Below are positions 53,803 through 61,586 of a DNA stretch of 64,000 nucleotides, in pieces (positions within the stretch are counted from its first letter, which is position 1; the number at the start of each line of letters is the position of its first letter). The DNA comes from Flavobacteriaceae bacterium MAR_2010_72 (lineage in GTDB: Bacteria > Bacteroidota > Bacteroidia > Flavobacteriales > Flavobacteriaceae). A model generated the notes under the pieces. The model did no database searches and was not told the DNA's origin. It saw only the letters and a program-made list of their open reading frames with translations. The stretch is taken from contig QXCW01000002.1 of the NCBI GenBank assembly GCA_003550275.1, positions 1,674,001 to 1,738,000 on the forward strand, read 5' to 3'. A program made the position numbers and the translations under genes.

Positions 53803-55634
53803 TGAACAACAAAGGTCTTAAATGGAAAAGCCTATTATTTATAATAGGCTTCTTTTATATTTTAACTAGTCAAGTATATGCGCAAGATCAGGCTGTTGCA
53901 GACAGTCTTGCTAAAACTTATCATGAGGATAAACTAAATGGTATTCAAAAACTTGAACTTTTAAAAAATTTGGCCTTTAACGAAATCAATGATTCAGAGC
54001 TTGCAATTAGGTATGCGAATGAATTAATTGAACTCTCACTGTTAGAAAATAATATGGCCTATTTATATAGCGGTCATTTACAAAAAGGCAATAAGTATTT
54101 AAATCTTGGTGAAATTGAGGAAGCGCTAATTAATTTTTTTAAATGTGTTGAAATTTCCAATATTTCTAATGATATACCTGATTTAGGTACTGCTTATATG
54201 GCAGTTGCTGATGCCTATGCCGCTATGCGTACCTATTCAAATGCAGAAAGTTATTATGATAAAGCTATAAAACTTTTAAGACAAACTCAAGATACTATAG
54301 CATTAGCTAGTGCTTTATTAAATGCAGGGGATACGTATTTGAATAATGAAAAGCCTTTAGAAGCATTAAAATATTTTGATGAATCCGGGTTATTATTCAA
54401 AAAATTAAATTATCAAACAGGTTTAGCATATAATTTGGGTAATGTAGGAATTGCAAATGCTATACTAGGTAGTGATATTGAGGCTGAAAATAATATAAAT
54501 GAAGCCGTTAAAATTTTAGAAACTCAAAAGAATTATGCTCCAATTTCAATATATCTAACCTATATTTCAGACATTTATGTAAGTAAAGGGAATCTGCCTA
54601 AAGCCTTTGAATATGCCCAAACAAGTTTAGATCTTGCTCAAAAATACAGACTCAAACAACAAATTAGCGATGCCAATCTTAAACTCTCGCAATTACATGA
54701 ACTCGTTGGTAATCAAGAAGCTGCCTATAAGCACTATAAAGACTATATTACATTCCGCGACAGTGTAAAAAATATAGAAACTGTACAAAAAATTGCAGAT
54801 CTTCGAACAGAACGGGAAGTTTCACAAAAACAAGCCGAAGTCGATTTGTTGACCCAAAAACGAAAAACCCAACGCATCCTAGTATATGCCACATTACTAG
54901 CCTTATTTTTAATAGGTTTATTGGCTCTAGGACTTTTTAAACGCAATAGATACGTTAGAGCAACTAACAAGATCATTGCAGCAGAAAAAGAACGATCAGA
55001 CAACTTACTACTAAATATTCTACCAGAAGAAACTGCTCAAGAATTGAAAGACAATGGAAGAGTAGAGGCGAAGCGTTTTGATTCTGTTACTGTATTATTT
55101 ACAGATTTTAAAGGGTTTACACACTATGCAGAACACTTGTCACCAGAAGAATTGGTTTCTACAGTAGATTTCTATTTTTCAAAATTTGATGACATCATCG
55201 AAAAATACGGACTTGAAAAAATTAAAACGGTTGGTGATGCTTATATGTGTGCAGGCGGATTACCTTTCCCTACTGAAGACCATGCCGCCAAAATGGTCAT
55301 GGCAGCGAAGGACATAGTTGAATTTGTTCACAACGAAAAAAATAATGCCCAAGATTCCGAAACCCGGTTTGATATTCGAGTCGGCATCAATACTGGCCCT
55401 GTAGTTGCAGGTGTCGTAGGCTCCAAAAAGTTTGCATATGACATTTGGGGTGATACAGTAAATATAGCTTCGCGTATGGAATCCTGCTCTGAACCTGGAA
55501 AAATAAATATTTCGGAGCATACCTACTTACTGGTAAAAGACAAATTTAATTGTAACTTTAGGGGTAATATTGAGGTTAAAAATCGAGGACAGTTAAAAAT
55601 GTACTTTGTTGATGGCCTCATCAAAACTATCTAA
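53802..55634 (+). CDS. TPR-transmembrane class III nucleotide cyclase, predicted adenylate cyclase
   Basis: The 610-residue protein has a signal/first helix (7-27), TPR repeats (about 60-330), a membrane helix (359-380), a linker helix and a class III cyclase domain (about 425-605). Metal residues are Asp435 (FTDFKGF) and Asp479 (VGDAYM). Base-selecting residues are Lys475 and Asp547 (AYDIWG), the adenine set. Transition-state residues Asn554 and Arg558 (NIASRM) are present, so it should be active. The TPRs lie on the periplasmic side by topology and would sense a ligand or partner. The 109-residue gene overlaps upstream; a PycTM-like gene follows at 12 bases. Confidence 0.9.
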   Translation: MNNKGLKWKSLLFIIGFFYILTSQVYAQDQAVADSLAKTYHEDKLNGIQKLELLKNLAFNEINDSELAIRYANELIELSLLENNMAYLYSGHLQKGNKYLNLGEIEEALINFFKCVEISNISNDIPDLGTAYMAVADAYAAMRTYSNAESYYDKAIKLLRQTQDTIALASALLNAGDTYLNNEKPLEALKYFDESGLLFKKLNYQTGLAYNLGNVGIANAILGSDIEAENNINEAVKILETQKNYAPISIYLTYISDIYVSKGNLPKAFEYAQTSLDLAQKYRLKQQISDANLKLSQLHELVGNQEAAYKHYKDYITFRDSVKNIETVQKIADLRTEREVSQKQAEVDLLTQKRKTQRILVYATLLALFLIGLLALGLFKRNRYVRATNKIIAAEKERSDNLLLNILPEETAQELKDNGRVEAKRFDSVTVLFTDFKGFTHYAEHLSPEELVSTVDFYFSKFDDIIEKYGLEKIKTVGDAYMCAGGLPFPTEDHAAKMVMAAKDIVEFVHNEKNNAQDSETRFDIRVGINTGPVVAGVVGSKKFAYDIWGDTVNIASRMESCSEPGKINISEHTYLLVKDKFNCNFRGNIEVKNRGQLKMYFVDGLIKTI

Positions 55635-55646
55635 AACCAAAATCAT

Positions 55647-56156
55647 ATGCATAATCAAGATCCGAATAATTATTGGGAACAGTTAGAGCGCTTGGAAAAA
55701 TTAATACGTGCATCTGAGCTAAAAGCTGGAGTTTTATTCTCTTTCCATAGTTTAATTCTAGGATTATTAGCTGATAGAATACATAACTTTAAATCCTACT
55801 TTGCAGAAAGTCAGCTTTTGATGATACTCGCAGGGATTTGGTTGGCATTTGTACTGACCTCTATTTTTTATTGCTTTAAGTGTTTTAGACCGCAAATGGA
55901 GTTTAAATACACCAAAAACGTTTTCTTCTTTGGCGACGCGGTTAATAAGTTTGGAGGCATAGAAGACTACACCAAACAATTAATGAAGGTATGCGGGAGT
56001 AAGGAGGAACTATTTCAACAATTAAGCGAGCAAATACACGCTGAAAGCAAGATCATTACTGGCAAGTTTAAGAGTGTTCACAATTCCATAAAATTCTTCG
56101 GATTGAGCTTTTTGATGCTAATCGTTATGCTTTTCATCATTTTGGCAAAAGTATAG
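55647..56156 (+). CDS. Membrane protein resembling the Pycsar effector (PycTM/DUF5706)
   Basis: The 169-residue protein opens with a helix (WEQLERLEKLIRASELKAG), where the last part matches the A-D-x-K-A pattern at the start of PycTM. TM1 (28-44) and TM2 (57-79) follow. A cytosolic stretch holds FFFGD (93-97) and EQIHAESKIITGKF (128-141), both like the conserved PycTM segments, before TM3 (149-167). PycTM proteins bind the cyclic nucleotide made by the adjacent cyclase and damage the inner membrane on phage attack. It starts 12 bases after the cyclase gene. The family call is from memory and needs an HMM search; the operon setting supports it strongly. Confidence 0.75.
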   Translation: MHNQDPNNYWEQLERLEKLIRASELKAGVLFSFHSLILGLLADRIHNFKSYFAESQLLMILAGIWLAFVLTSIFYCFKCFRPQMEFKYTKNVFFFGDAVNKFGGIEDYTKQLMKVCGSKEELFQQLSEQIHAESKIITGKFKSVHNSIKFFGLSFLMLIVMLFIILAKV

Positions 56157-56429
56157 TTAGGCACTTGTGCGTTGACGCTGCACGATAGTTTCTTTTATAT
56201 GTAGAAGACTATTCACAACAGCAATGAGTTCAAACTGTAAAAAACGCTTATTTTTTTTGCTAAAATCGTTTATATGGTAAGTGTATAAATGTTGCTTCCC
56301 TTTTTTTATTTTAACAAAATAACTGTCCTTTTCTGCATCAAGTACTACAGAACTTTTATAATTACTCTCGTATATAAACCAATAAGACAGGCTATTGATT
56401 TGATTGAAAAGCGATAAATTGGCATCCAT
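56157..56429 (-). CDS. Small protein of unknown function
   Basis: From the ATG at 56429 the product has 90 residues (MDANLSLFNQINSLSYWF). The frame is open further to 56489, but that part looks like leader. The predicted structure is mixed alpha/beta with no signal peptide; the basic segment FVKIKKGKQHLYTYH is followed by a helical half. Its stop codon abuts the stop of the PycTM-like gene on the other strand. It is not recognised, and it is not obviously part of the cyclase unit because it reads in the other direction. Confidence 0.55.
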   Translation of the reverse strand: MDANLSLFNQINSLSYWFIYESNYKSSVVLDAEKDSYFVKIKKGKQHLYTYHINDFSKKNKRFLQFELIAVVNSLLHIKETIVQRQRTSA

Positions 56430-56638
56430 AATTACATAGATTAAGGGGTTTACAAATAAGAAGATAATTCGAGAATAATTTTGAAACAAACTTGTTTGTT
56501 AAAAACTACAAAACTGTCGTTAAGCTGCTTTTAAACATTCTTTTAACTTAAAAAACAAACCGATAATCCAATACAATTGATAGTGAATAGATTAACGAAT
56601 GTAAAAAATTAGCACTAAATCCTACAAATGATAAACTA

Positions 56639-56673
56639 TTTGTAAACTAATTCTTATAAATACTATATCTTTA
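56639..56673 (+). promoter_or_regulatory. Candidate promoter of the TPR-HTH regulator
   Basis: TTTG at 56639-56642 and TATCTTTA at 56666-56673 are 23 bases apart, near the consensus. The start would be about 56680, after the first TTG at 56677, which favours translation from the TTG at 56704. The rest of 56430-56638 shows nothing supportable. Confidence 0.4.
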
Positions 56674-56703
56674 AGCTTGATTTTCAATGAACCAACCCTT
56701 ATT

Positions 56704-58461
56704 TTGAAAAGTTTTTTTACATTTTCATGTATCCTTTTTCTTCTTGTTACACCAAATGCAAGATCACAAAATCAGTCACTAACTAGCGACAACGCCTTAA
56801 AGCAATATATAGCCATTAGTGAGAACATGTCTCAATCGTTCCCAGAAGATGATATAAAAACCTTTAGACGTAGTTCATTTTCTGAAGAACAACTTCAAGT
56901 ATACTTGTCTCAACATTTTAAACGTATGGATTTGTTGTCTCATATAGATGGCAACCACCGTTTAAAATTAAATAGTCATTTCCATTCGGGAAATTGGTTT
57001 CGTGAAATCGGATTTCCAAAAGAATCCATAAAGTCATGCGAAGATTTCTTTAAATATTATAGTTCTCAAGAAGAAAAGCTAACGGAATCTGAAAAGAAAT
57101 CGTTATTTGAAATGAAAACTTTCACCCATAGTATTTTAGCGGAAGGCTACTCAAAATTAGGGAGGTTTGATTTGGCAAATGAAGAGCATTTAAAAAATAT
57201 TCAGTACACAAAATATTTAGATACGATCTCATATGCTTCAGCACTTAATAATTATGGACTCTATTTTTATTGGCATAAAAAGGAATTAGACTCCTCATTA
57301 ATTTACTTTAATTTAGCCCATCAGATAACAAAAAAACATTTCCCTAATCACACATTAATTGGAAGTATTCGGGATAATATTGCTGATGTGTATCTGGATC
57401 AGGGAAAATCTAACGCCGCCTTACCATATTATCAAACTAATTTTGAATTTTATAAAGTGGCAACCGATGAAAGGTTGTTTACAAAAGACATTCCAAGATT
57501 AATAAGTGCGGGAAGCCAATTAGTAGACACCTATATTCAAATAGAAGAATTCGAAAATGCTAAAAAAGCTTTTAAAGAACTTGAGACAATCATGGTTGAT
57601 AGTTCTTATTTAGAAAGGATAACCTCTGAATCCACCCTAGCATTTCTAAACTCAAAAGCCCGATTGTATGAAAAGCAAAATAATTTTAAAGAGGCATATA
57701 AAACTGCTAGAACAATTCAAAACTACTCCGATAGTTTAAATACACTTTCAGAGTTGGCTGATCAGAAATGGCGTGATGAATTGAATAATATTACGCTCGA
57801 TCGAATCGCGCTTAATTTTAAAATAGAACAAATCCAAAAAGAAAACCAAATCAAAAGCCAGCGTTCTAAATTGTGGTTCATAACCTTATTGTCTTCTTTT
57901 GGGTTGATTATTTTACTGTCATTGCTTTTACGTCGAAGACAGTATTTTATAATAGCGAAAAACAAACAACTTCTGGCGGAACAGAAACTTGAAAACACAG
58001 CATTAAAGGTAAAGCAATTGAATAGTGATATCAAATCAAAAGAACGAGACCTATCCGATTTTGCCATAAACCTTACCCAAAACCAAGAATGGACACAAGA
58101 AGTAGCTGAAAAAATTATAGCCATTAAGCAAGCCAATACTTCAGAAGGTGAGATATTGTTGTCCGAATTGGAGCAAGACATCCAAAACAAAATAACCTTT
58201 GATACCGATACCCAAACGTTTTTTGATCGCTTGGATAAATTAAGTGATTCTTTTTATAGGGAACTAACCACAAACTTTCCCAATTTAAGTAAAAATGAAA
58301 TCAGGTTATGCTCACTAATCCGTCTTAAAATAGGCAGTAGGAGCATCGCTACCTTACAAAACATCACACTGGCTTCTCTAAACACAAGCCGTTACCGCCT
58401 TCGGAAAAAGCTACACCTTTCTGAAGATGTTGAGTTGGATACATTTATTCAAAACATGTAA
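56704..58461 (+). CDS. TPR-transmembrane-HTH transcriptional regulator
   Basis: The 585-residue product reads from a TTG at 56704 (KSFFTFSCILFLLV signal-like helix); an alternative TTG at 56677 would add nine residues, and no ATG lies near. It has TPR-like repeats in the periplasm (about 40-360), a membrane helix at about 390-411, a coiled coil, and a C-terminal LuxR/GerE-like helix-turn-helix (about 529-575: LSKNEIRLCSLIRLKIGSRSIATLQN). Regulators of this layout are common in Bacteroidota. They sense outside signals and bind DNA in the cytosol. It lies next to the secreted gene at 58691, which it may control. Confidence 0.85.
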   Translation: MKSFFTFSCILFLLVTPNARSQNQSLTSDNALKQYIAISENMSQSFPEDDIKTFRRSSFSEEQLQVYLSQHFKRMDLLSHIDGNHRLKLNSHFHSGNWFREIGFPKESIKSCEDFFKYYSSQEEKLTESEKKSLFEMKTFTHSILAEGYSKLGRFDLANEEHLKNIQYTKYLDTISYASALNNYGLYFYWHKKELDSSLIYFNLAHQITKKHFPNHTLIGSIRDNIADVYLDQGKSNAALPYYQTNFEFYKVATDERLFTKDIPRLISAGSQLVDTYIQIEEFENAKKAFKELETIMVDSSYLERITSESTLAFLNSKARLYEKQNNFKEAYKTARTIQNYSDSLNTLSELADQKWRDELNNITLDRIALNFKIEQIQKENQIKSQRSKLWFITLLSSFGLIILLSLLLRRRQYFIIAKNKQLLAEQKLENTALKVKQLNSDIKSKERDLSDFAINLTQNQEWTQEVAEKIIAIKQANTSEGEILLSELEQDIQNKITFDTDTQTFFDRLDKLSDSFYRELTTNFPNLSKNEIRLCSLIRLKIGSRSIATLQNITLASLNTSRYRLRKKLHLSEDVELDTFIQNM

Positions 58462-58509
58462 ATACGTATACTTTTTACCATATCACCTACTAAAATCCCA
58501 CCAAATCAA

Positions 58510-58554
58510 CGGTTTGTCTATTGTAAGTCTATCGGTTGTCCATTGTATGTCTAT
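58510..58554. repeat. Two-copy tandem repeat upstream of the secreted gene
   Basis: A unit of 23 bases (CGGTTTGTCTATTGTAAG..) is followed directly by one of 22 bases (CGGTTGTCCATTGTATG..), differing by one deletion and a few substitutions. It lies 136 bases before the ATG at 58691 and just after the regulator gene. Paired sites suit a dimeric DNA-binding protein. Confidence 0.5.
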
Positions 58555-58690
58555 ATCTATTTCATGGTTTAATACGATAATTTAAATAGTTTAGTTTCAG
58601 CTAAATACACATAAACAGTGTATCTAGTTTTAATAAACTCTGGAAGAAATAATTAATAGCAATAATGTTCAACCAAAAACCACAATTATT

Positions 58691-59206
58691 ATGAAAATCT
58701 TTGTATTAAGTTTAATTTTTTCAGGACTAACCACCCTAATGTTTGCTCAAAACAACATTGCTGTTTTGACCCCAACAAACAAATCTCTCAGTAAAAAAAC
58801 CAAGTCTATCAATAATGTAGACTATTTGAACGCAGTTAGTGCTGATAATGTCCATGCTTTGAAAGTTCAAAAATTACAAAAAGTAGTAGCCAATTATGAT
58901 GTTAAAATCGACAAAGTGTATAATCCTAAAATAAATACCACTTATACTGTTGAGTTTAAAGAAGGCAAAAATCATATTACAGCTATATATAACCAGGAAG
59001 GGTATCTAATAAGCTGTCAAGAAAATTATAATGCCGTCCGATTACCAACAGACATAAGTATTAAACTTGCCAAAGATTATCCGGGGTGGGAGTTTTATAA
59101 CGTCAAATGCAATATTAATTATCAGCAGAACGAAGCGTCAAAAATCGCTTACCAAGTAGTGCTTAAAAATGGGAATAAATTAAAAACAGTTAATATTAAA
59201 GCTTAA
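58691..59206 (+). CDS. Exported protein of unknown function
   Basis: The 171-residue precursor has a signal peptide ending at about residue 20 (TTLMFAQ). The mature part is mixed alpha/beta, with AVSADNVHALKVQKLQKVVANY as a predicted helix and then beta strands (NTTYTVEFKEGKNHITAIYNQEG and KIAYQVVLKNG). This suits small PepSY-like or beta-lactamase-inhibitor-like folds, as in many flavobacterial secreted proteins, but a firm call is not possible. It follows the TPR-HTH regulator and the tandem repeat, and ends in a strong terminator, so it is probably the regulator's target. Confidence 0.75.
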   Translation: MKIFVLSLIFSGLTTLMFAQNNIAVLTPTNKSLSKKTKSINNVDYLNAVSADNVHALKVQKLQKVVANYDVKIDKVYNPKINTTYTVEFKEGKNHITAIYNQEGYLISCQENYNAVRLPTDISIKLAKDYPGWEFYNVKCNINYQQNEASKIAYQVVLKNGNKLKTVNIKA

Positions 59207-59230
59207 CTAACCAATACCAGTGAATTGTTC

Positions 59231-59266
59231 AAAAAGGCAGACTTTTACAAGTCTGCCTTTTTTATT
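59231..59266. terminator. Intrinsic terminator
   Basis: The arms AAAAAGGCAGACTT and AAGTCTGCCTTTTT with a four-base loop form a perfect 14-bp stem followed by T. Confidence 0.92.
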
Positions 59267-59301
59267 TTTCCTTATTTTTATAACAACCATTACACGACAA
59301 T

Positions 59302-60579
59302 ATGACAAGCCGAAGGGATTTTCTAAAAAACTCTAGCTTGGCCGCAATGGCCTTGCCTTTTATTCAGTTTGATAAGTCTAAAGACTGGTCCTTAAGGCCA
59401 CTTCAACATACTATGGTAGAGGGTGAAGCGTATTGGGAACAGGTACGAAAACAATTTCCGTTGAAAGAAGGGCAAACTTATTTTAACAATGGTACAATGG
59501 GACCAACACCTGGTTATGTTTTGGATAAAATGATCCACCACATGATGCATTACAATACGGAGGCGGCAACCATAGACTACAAAGATGGTTCTGGCCCTGA
59601 ATTATTGAGTGGTTATTTCCCTTATATAGAACTCCGTGAAAAATTAGGCCGTATAATTAACTGTGATTATAAAGAACTCTCTATTACCCAAAACGCCACG
59701 ATTGGCATGAATCTAGTAGGTCAAGGACTAGATCTTAAGTCTGGCGACGAACTCATCAATACCAATCAAGAACATGGCGGAGGTTTTGGAGTTTGGCAAT
59801 TATTGGCCAAACGTAAAGGGTGTATTTATAAACAGGCTATTATGCCAGAACCTGCTAATGATCCGCAAGAGATAATTGATGCCATTTTTAAGGAAGTTAC
59901 TCCAAAAACCAAGGTCATAGCAGTCCCTCATATCATTTCAGGACTTGGAACTGTAATGCCAGTAAAGGCTATATGTGCTGAGGCTAGAAAGCGAGGCATT
60001 TTTACAGTTTTAGATGGTGCGCAATGTGTTGGTCATGTTAAAGTAGATGTCAAGGATATAGGTTGTGATGCCTATTACTCTAGCCTACATAAATGGTTGT
60101 TGGCGCCACCGGGCAGTGGTTTGCTTTATATCAATAAAAGTGTGGTTGGGAACATTTGGTCAACTCTGGCCAGTTATAACTGGGATAATCAGGATGATCA
60201 CGGCTTTCGTTTAATGCAAAACGGAACAGGAAGTCCATATCAAATTACAGGCTATGAAGCTGCAGTTGATTTTTTTAATGCCATAAGTGAGGAGCGATGG
60301 CTAGCACGTATACATGAATTAGGAAGTTATTTAAGAAATGGTCTTAAAACAATGTCCCATGTCACCATCCATTCATCAACCAATGAGTCTATGGCAGCAG
60401 GTATCACAACTTACTCTGTGAAAGGTATTTCTGGACCCGATCTTCAAAAAACCATGTGGGAGCGTGAACGATTACAACCAAGATCGATAGGCGAGAACCT
60501 ATTGCGACATTCGGTACACATTTACAATTCTAAAACTGAAATTGATTTGGCATTAAAAGTTATTACAGATTTAGCATAA
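59302..60579 (+). CDS. Tat-exported class V aminotransferase-fold PLP enzyme (isopenicillin N epimerase-like)
   Basis: The 425-residue protein has a twin-arginine signal (TSRRDFLKNSSLAAMALPF) at its start. The PLP fold follows, with NNGTMGPTPG near residue 60, the PLP-binding Asp in VLDGAQCVGHV, and Schiff-base Lys264 in SLHKWLLAPPG. The layout matches the isopenicillin N epimerase/cysteine desulfurase-like branch. A Tat signal means it is folded with its cofactor before export, as is usual for PLP enzymes in the periplasm. The substrate is not known. It stands alone between terminators. Confidence 0.9.
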   Translation: MTSRRDFLKNSSLAAMALPFIQFDKSKDWSLRPLQHTMVEGEAYWEQVRKQFPLKEGQTYFNNGTMGPTPGYVLDKMIHHMMHYNTEAATIDYKDGSGPELLSGYFPYIELREKLGRIINCDYKELSITQNATIGMNLVGQGLDLKSGDELINTNQEHGGGFGVWQLLAKRKGCIYKQAIMPEPANDPQEIIDAIFKEVTPKTKVIAVPHIISGLGTVMPVKAICAEARKRGIFTVLDGAQCVGHVKVDVKDIGCDAYYSSLHKWLLAPPGSGLLYINKSVVGNIWSTLASYNWDNQDDHGFRLMQNGTGSPYQITGYEAAVDFFNAISEERWLARIHELGSYLRNGLKTMSHVTIHSSTNESMAAGITTYSVKGISGPDLQKTMWERERLQPRSIGENLLRHSVHIYNSKTEIDLALKVITDLA

Positions 60580-60750
60580 CTAAAAACAAATGGAATGAAT
60601 GGTTTTGTTAAAATAGCATAGTAATCCGATAAAACTGATGTTTAAAAATTCTCCTTAATTAGGTAACTTTGAAAAGTTAATATTGAATGAAACATAAAGT
60701 AATTGGTTTTTAAATCATTAAAAAGAAACATTCAATACCCATTATAGTTT

Positions 60751-60778
60751 AAAAGCTCCCTTAATAGGGAGCTTTTTA
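60751..60778. terminator. Intrinsic terminator
   Basis: The arms AAAAGCTCCCT and AGGGAGCTTTT with a four-base loop are followed by T. Confidence 0.88.
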
Positions 60779-60850
60779 ATGACATAAATATGTCCAACAA
60801 ATCATAATCTTAGGTCTTAATAAAAAAAACTATTAGCTTTGACGCAACTA

Positions 60851-60879
60851 TTTTAGTATTCACCCATCTAATACTAAAA
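60851..60879. promoter_or_regulatory. 10-bp perfect inverted repeat before the lipocalin-like gene
   Basis: TTTTAGTATT (60851-60860) and AATACTAAAA (60870-60879) are exact mirror copies with nine bases between. It ends 19 bases before the ATG at 60899, so it is an operator or an mRNA hairpin close to the translation start. Confidence 0.45.
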
Positions 60880-60898
60880 TTCTAAAAAAACTTAAAAT

Positions 60899-61417
60899 AT
60901 GAAAAGATCATTTATTCAAACAAGTAGTATTCTATTAGTAACCTTATTGTTATCGAGTTGTGATATTGGTGATGATGTACAATGTCCAAGTCCTTTTACT
61001 GGTGCGCTTTCGGCATCAGAAACCGATTTAGTTGGTGAATGGGTACTATCCGCCATGGTTGCCGAAGACGCGGTTGATTTAACCAATGACCAAGTTAATA
61101 ACCCTAGCACCGATATCTATGCCCAATATTCTGCCTGTCAGAGAGATTTGGTGTACACATTTAATACTGACAGAAAATATAAAGTCGAGCAAGGACTTGC
61201 TGCAACCAACTGCCAGAATAAACAAGTGTTAGAAGGCACTTGGCGTTTGTCGAATGATAATTTAAATTTGGTAACGGGATGTGCAACACAAAGTACCGAA
61301 ATTGAATTTGGAGAGAATGAAACTTCTTTCAGTCAGGAAGCAACGGTTCGCTTTACAAATGTCAATGGTTTTACAGTTAGTACCGTAGTTGTATTCACTT
61401 ATCAAAAAAGTGAATAA
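60899..61417 (+). CDS. Lipocalin-like lipoprotein
   Basis: The 172-residue precursor has a lipobox SSC at Cys21. The mature domain has the beginning of a lipocalin-like beta-barrel, LVGEWVLSAMVAED (about residues 44-57), and later LEGTWRLSNDNLNLV followed by repeats of beta strands. Cysteine pairs (CQ near residue 80, NCQNK, GCATQ) could form disulfides. Proteins of this type (lipocalin_4 and related) are common in Flavobacteriaceae and sit on the outer membrane. The ligand is unknown. It is a single-gene unit between two terminators. Confidence 0.8.
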   Translation: MKRSFIQTSSILLVTLLLSSCDIGDDVQCPSPFTGALSASETDLVGEWVLSAMVAEDAVDLTNDQVNNPSTDIYAQYSACQRDLVYTFNTDRKYKVEQGLAATNCQNKQVLEGTWRLSNDNLNLVTGCATQSTEIEFGENETSFSQEATVRFTNVNGFTVSTVVVFTYQKSE

Positions 61418-61477
61418 TAATGAGTGAATGAATTGGTTTTAATTCATTCCAAATCCAATAATTAAATTATAAACGAG

Positions 61478-61508
61478 AAGAACCTGTGTAAAACAGGTTC
61501 TTTTTTTA
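61478..61508 (+). terminator. Intrinsic terminator
   Basis: The arms AAGAACCTGT and ACAGGTTCTT with a five-base loop are followed by T. It ends the lipocalin-like gene. Confidence 0.88.
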
Positions 61509-61586
61509 TGATAGTATGAAACTTAATGCCTAGGTATTCAAAGTAATAAATATAAAAATGAACCTACTAGAATGTTAATATGATTC

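Larger units (their letters stand above)
60580..60898. other. Intergenic region with a terminator and an inverted repeat
   Basis: No gene is supportable on either strand. The stretch holds a terminator at 60751-60778 and, 20 bases before the next gene, the inverted repeat at 60851-60879. A terminator 170 bases past the PLP gene may end a long 3' untranslated region or a small RNA. Confidence 0.6.

Noticed and set aside
53279-56156. Classical Pycsar operon making cCMP or cUMP
   Set aside because: The cyclase has membrane and TPR parts and the adenine-type residues, so I call it Pycsar-related only and do not claim the canonical system.
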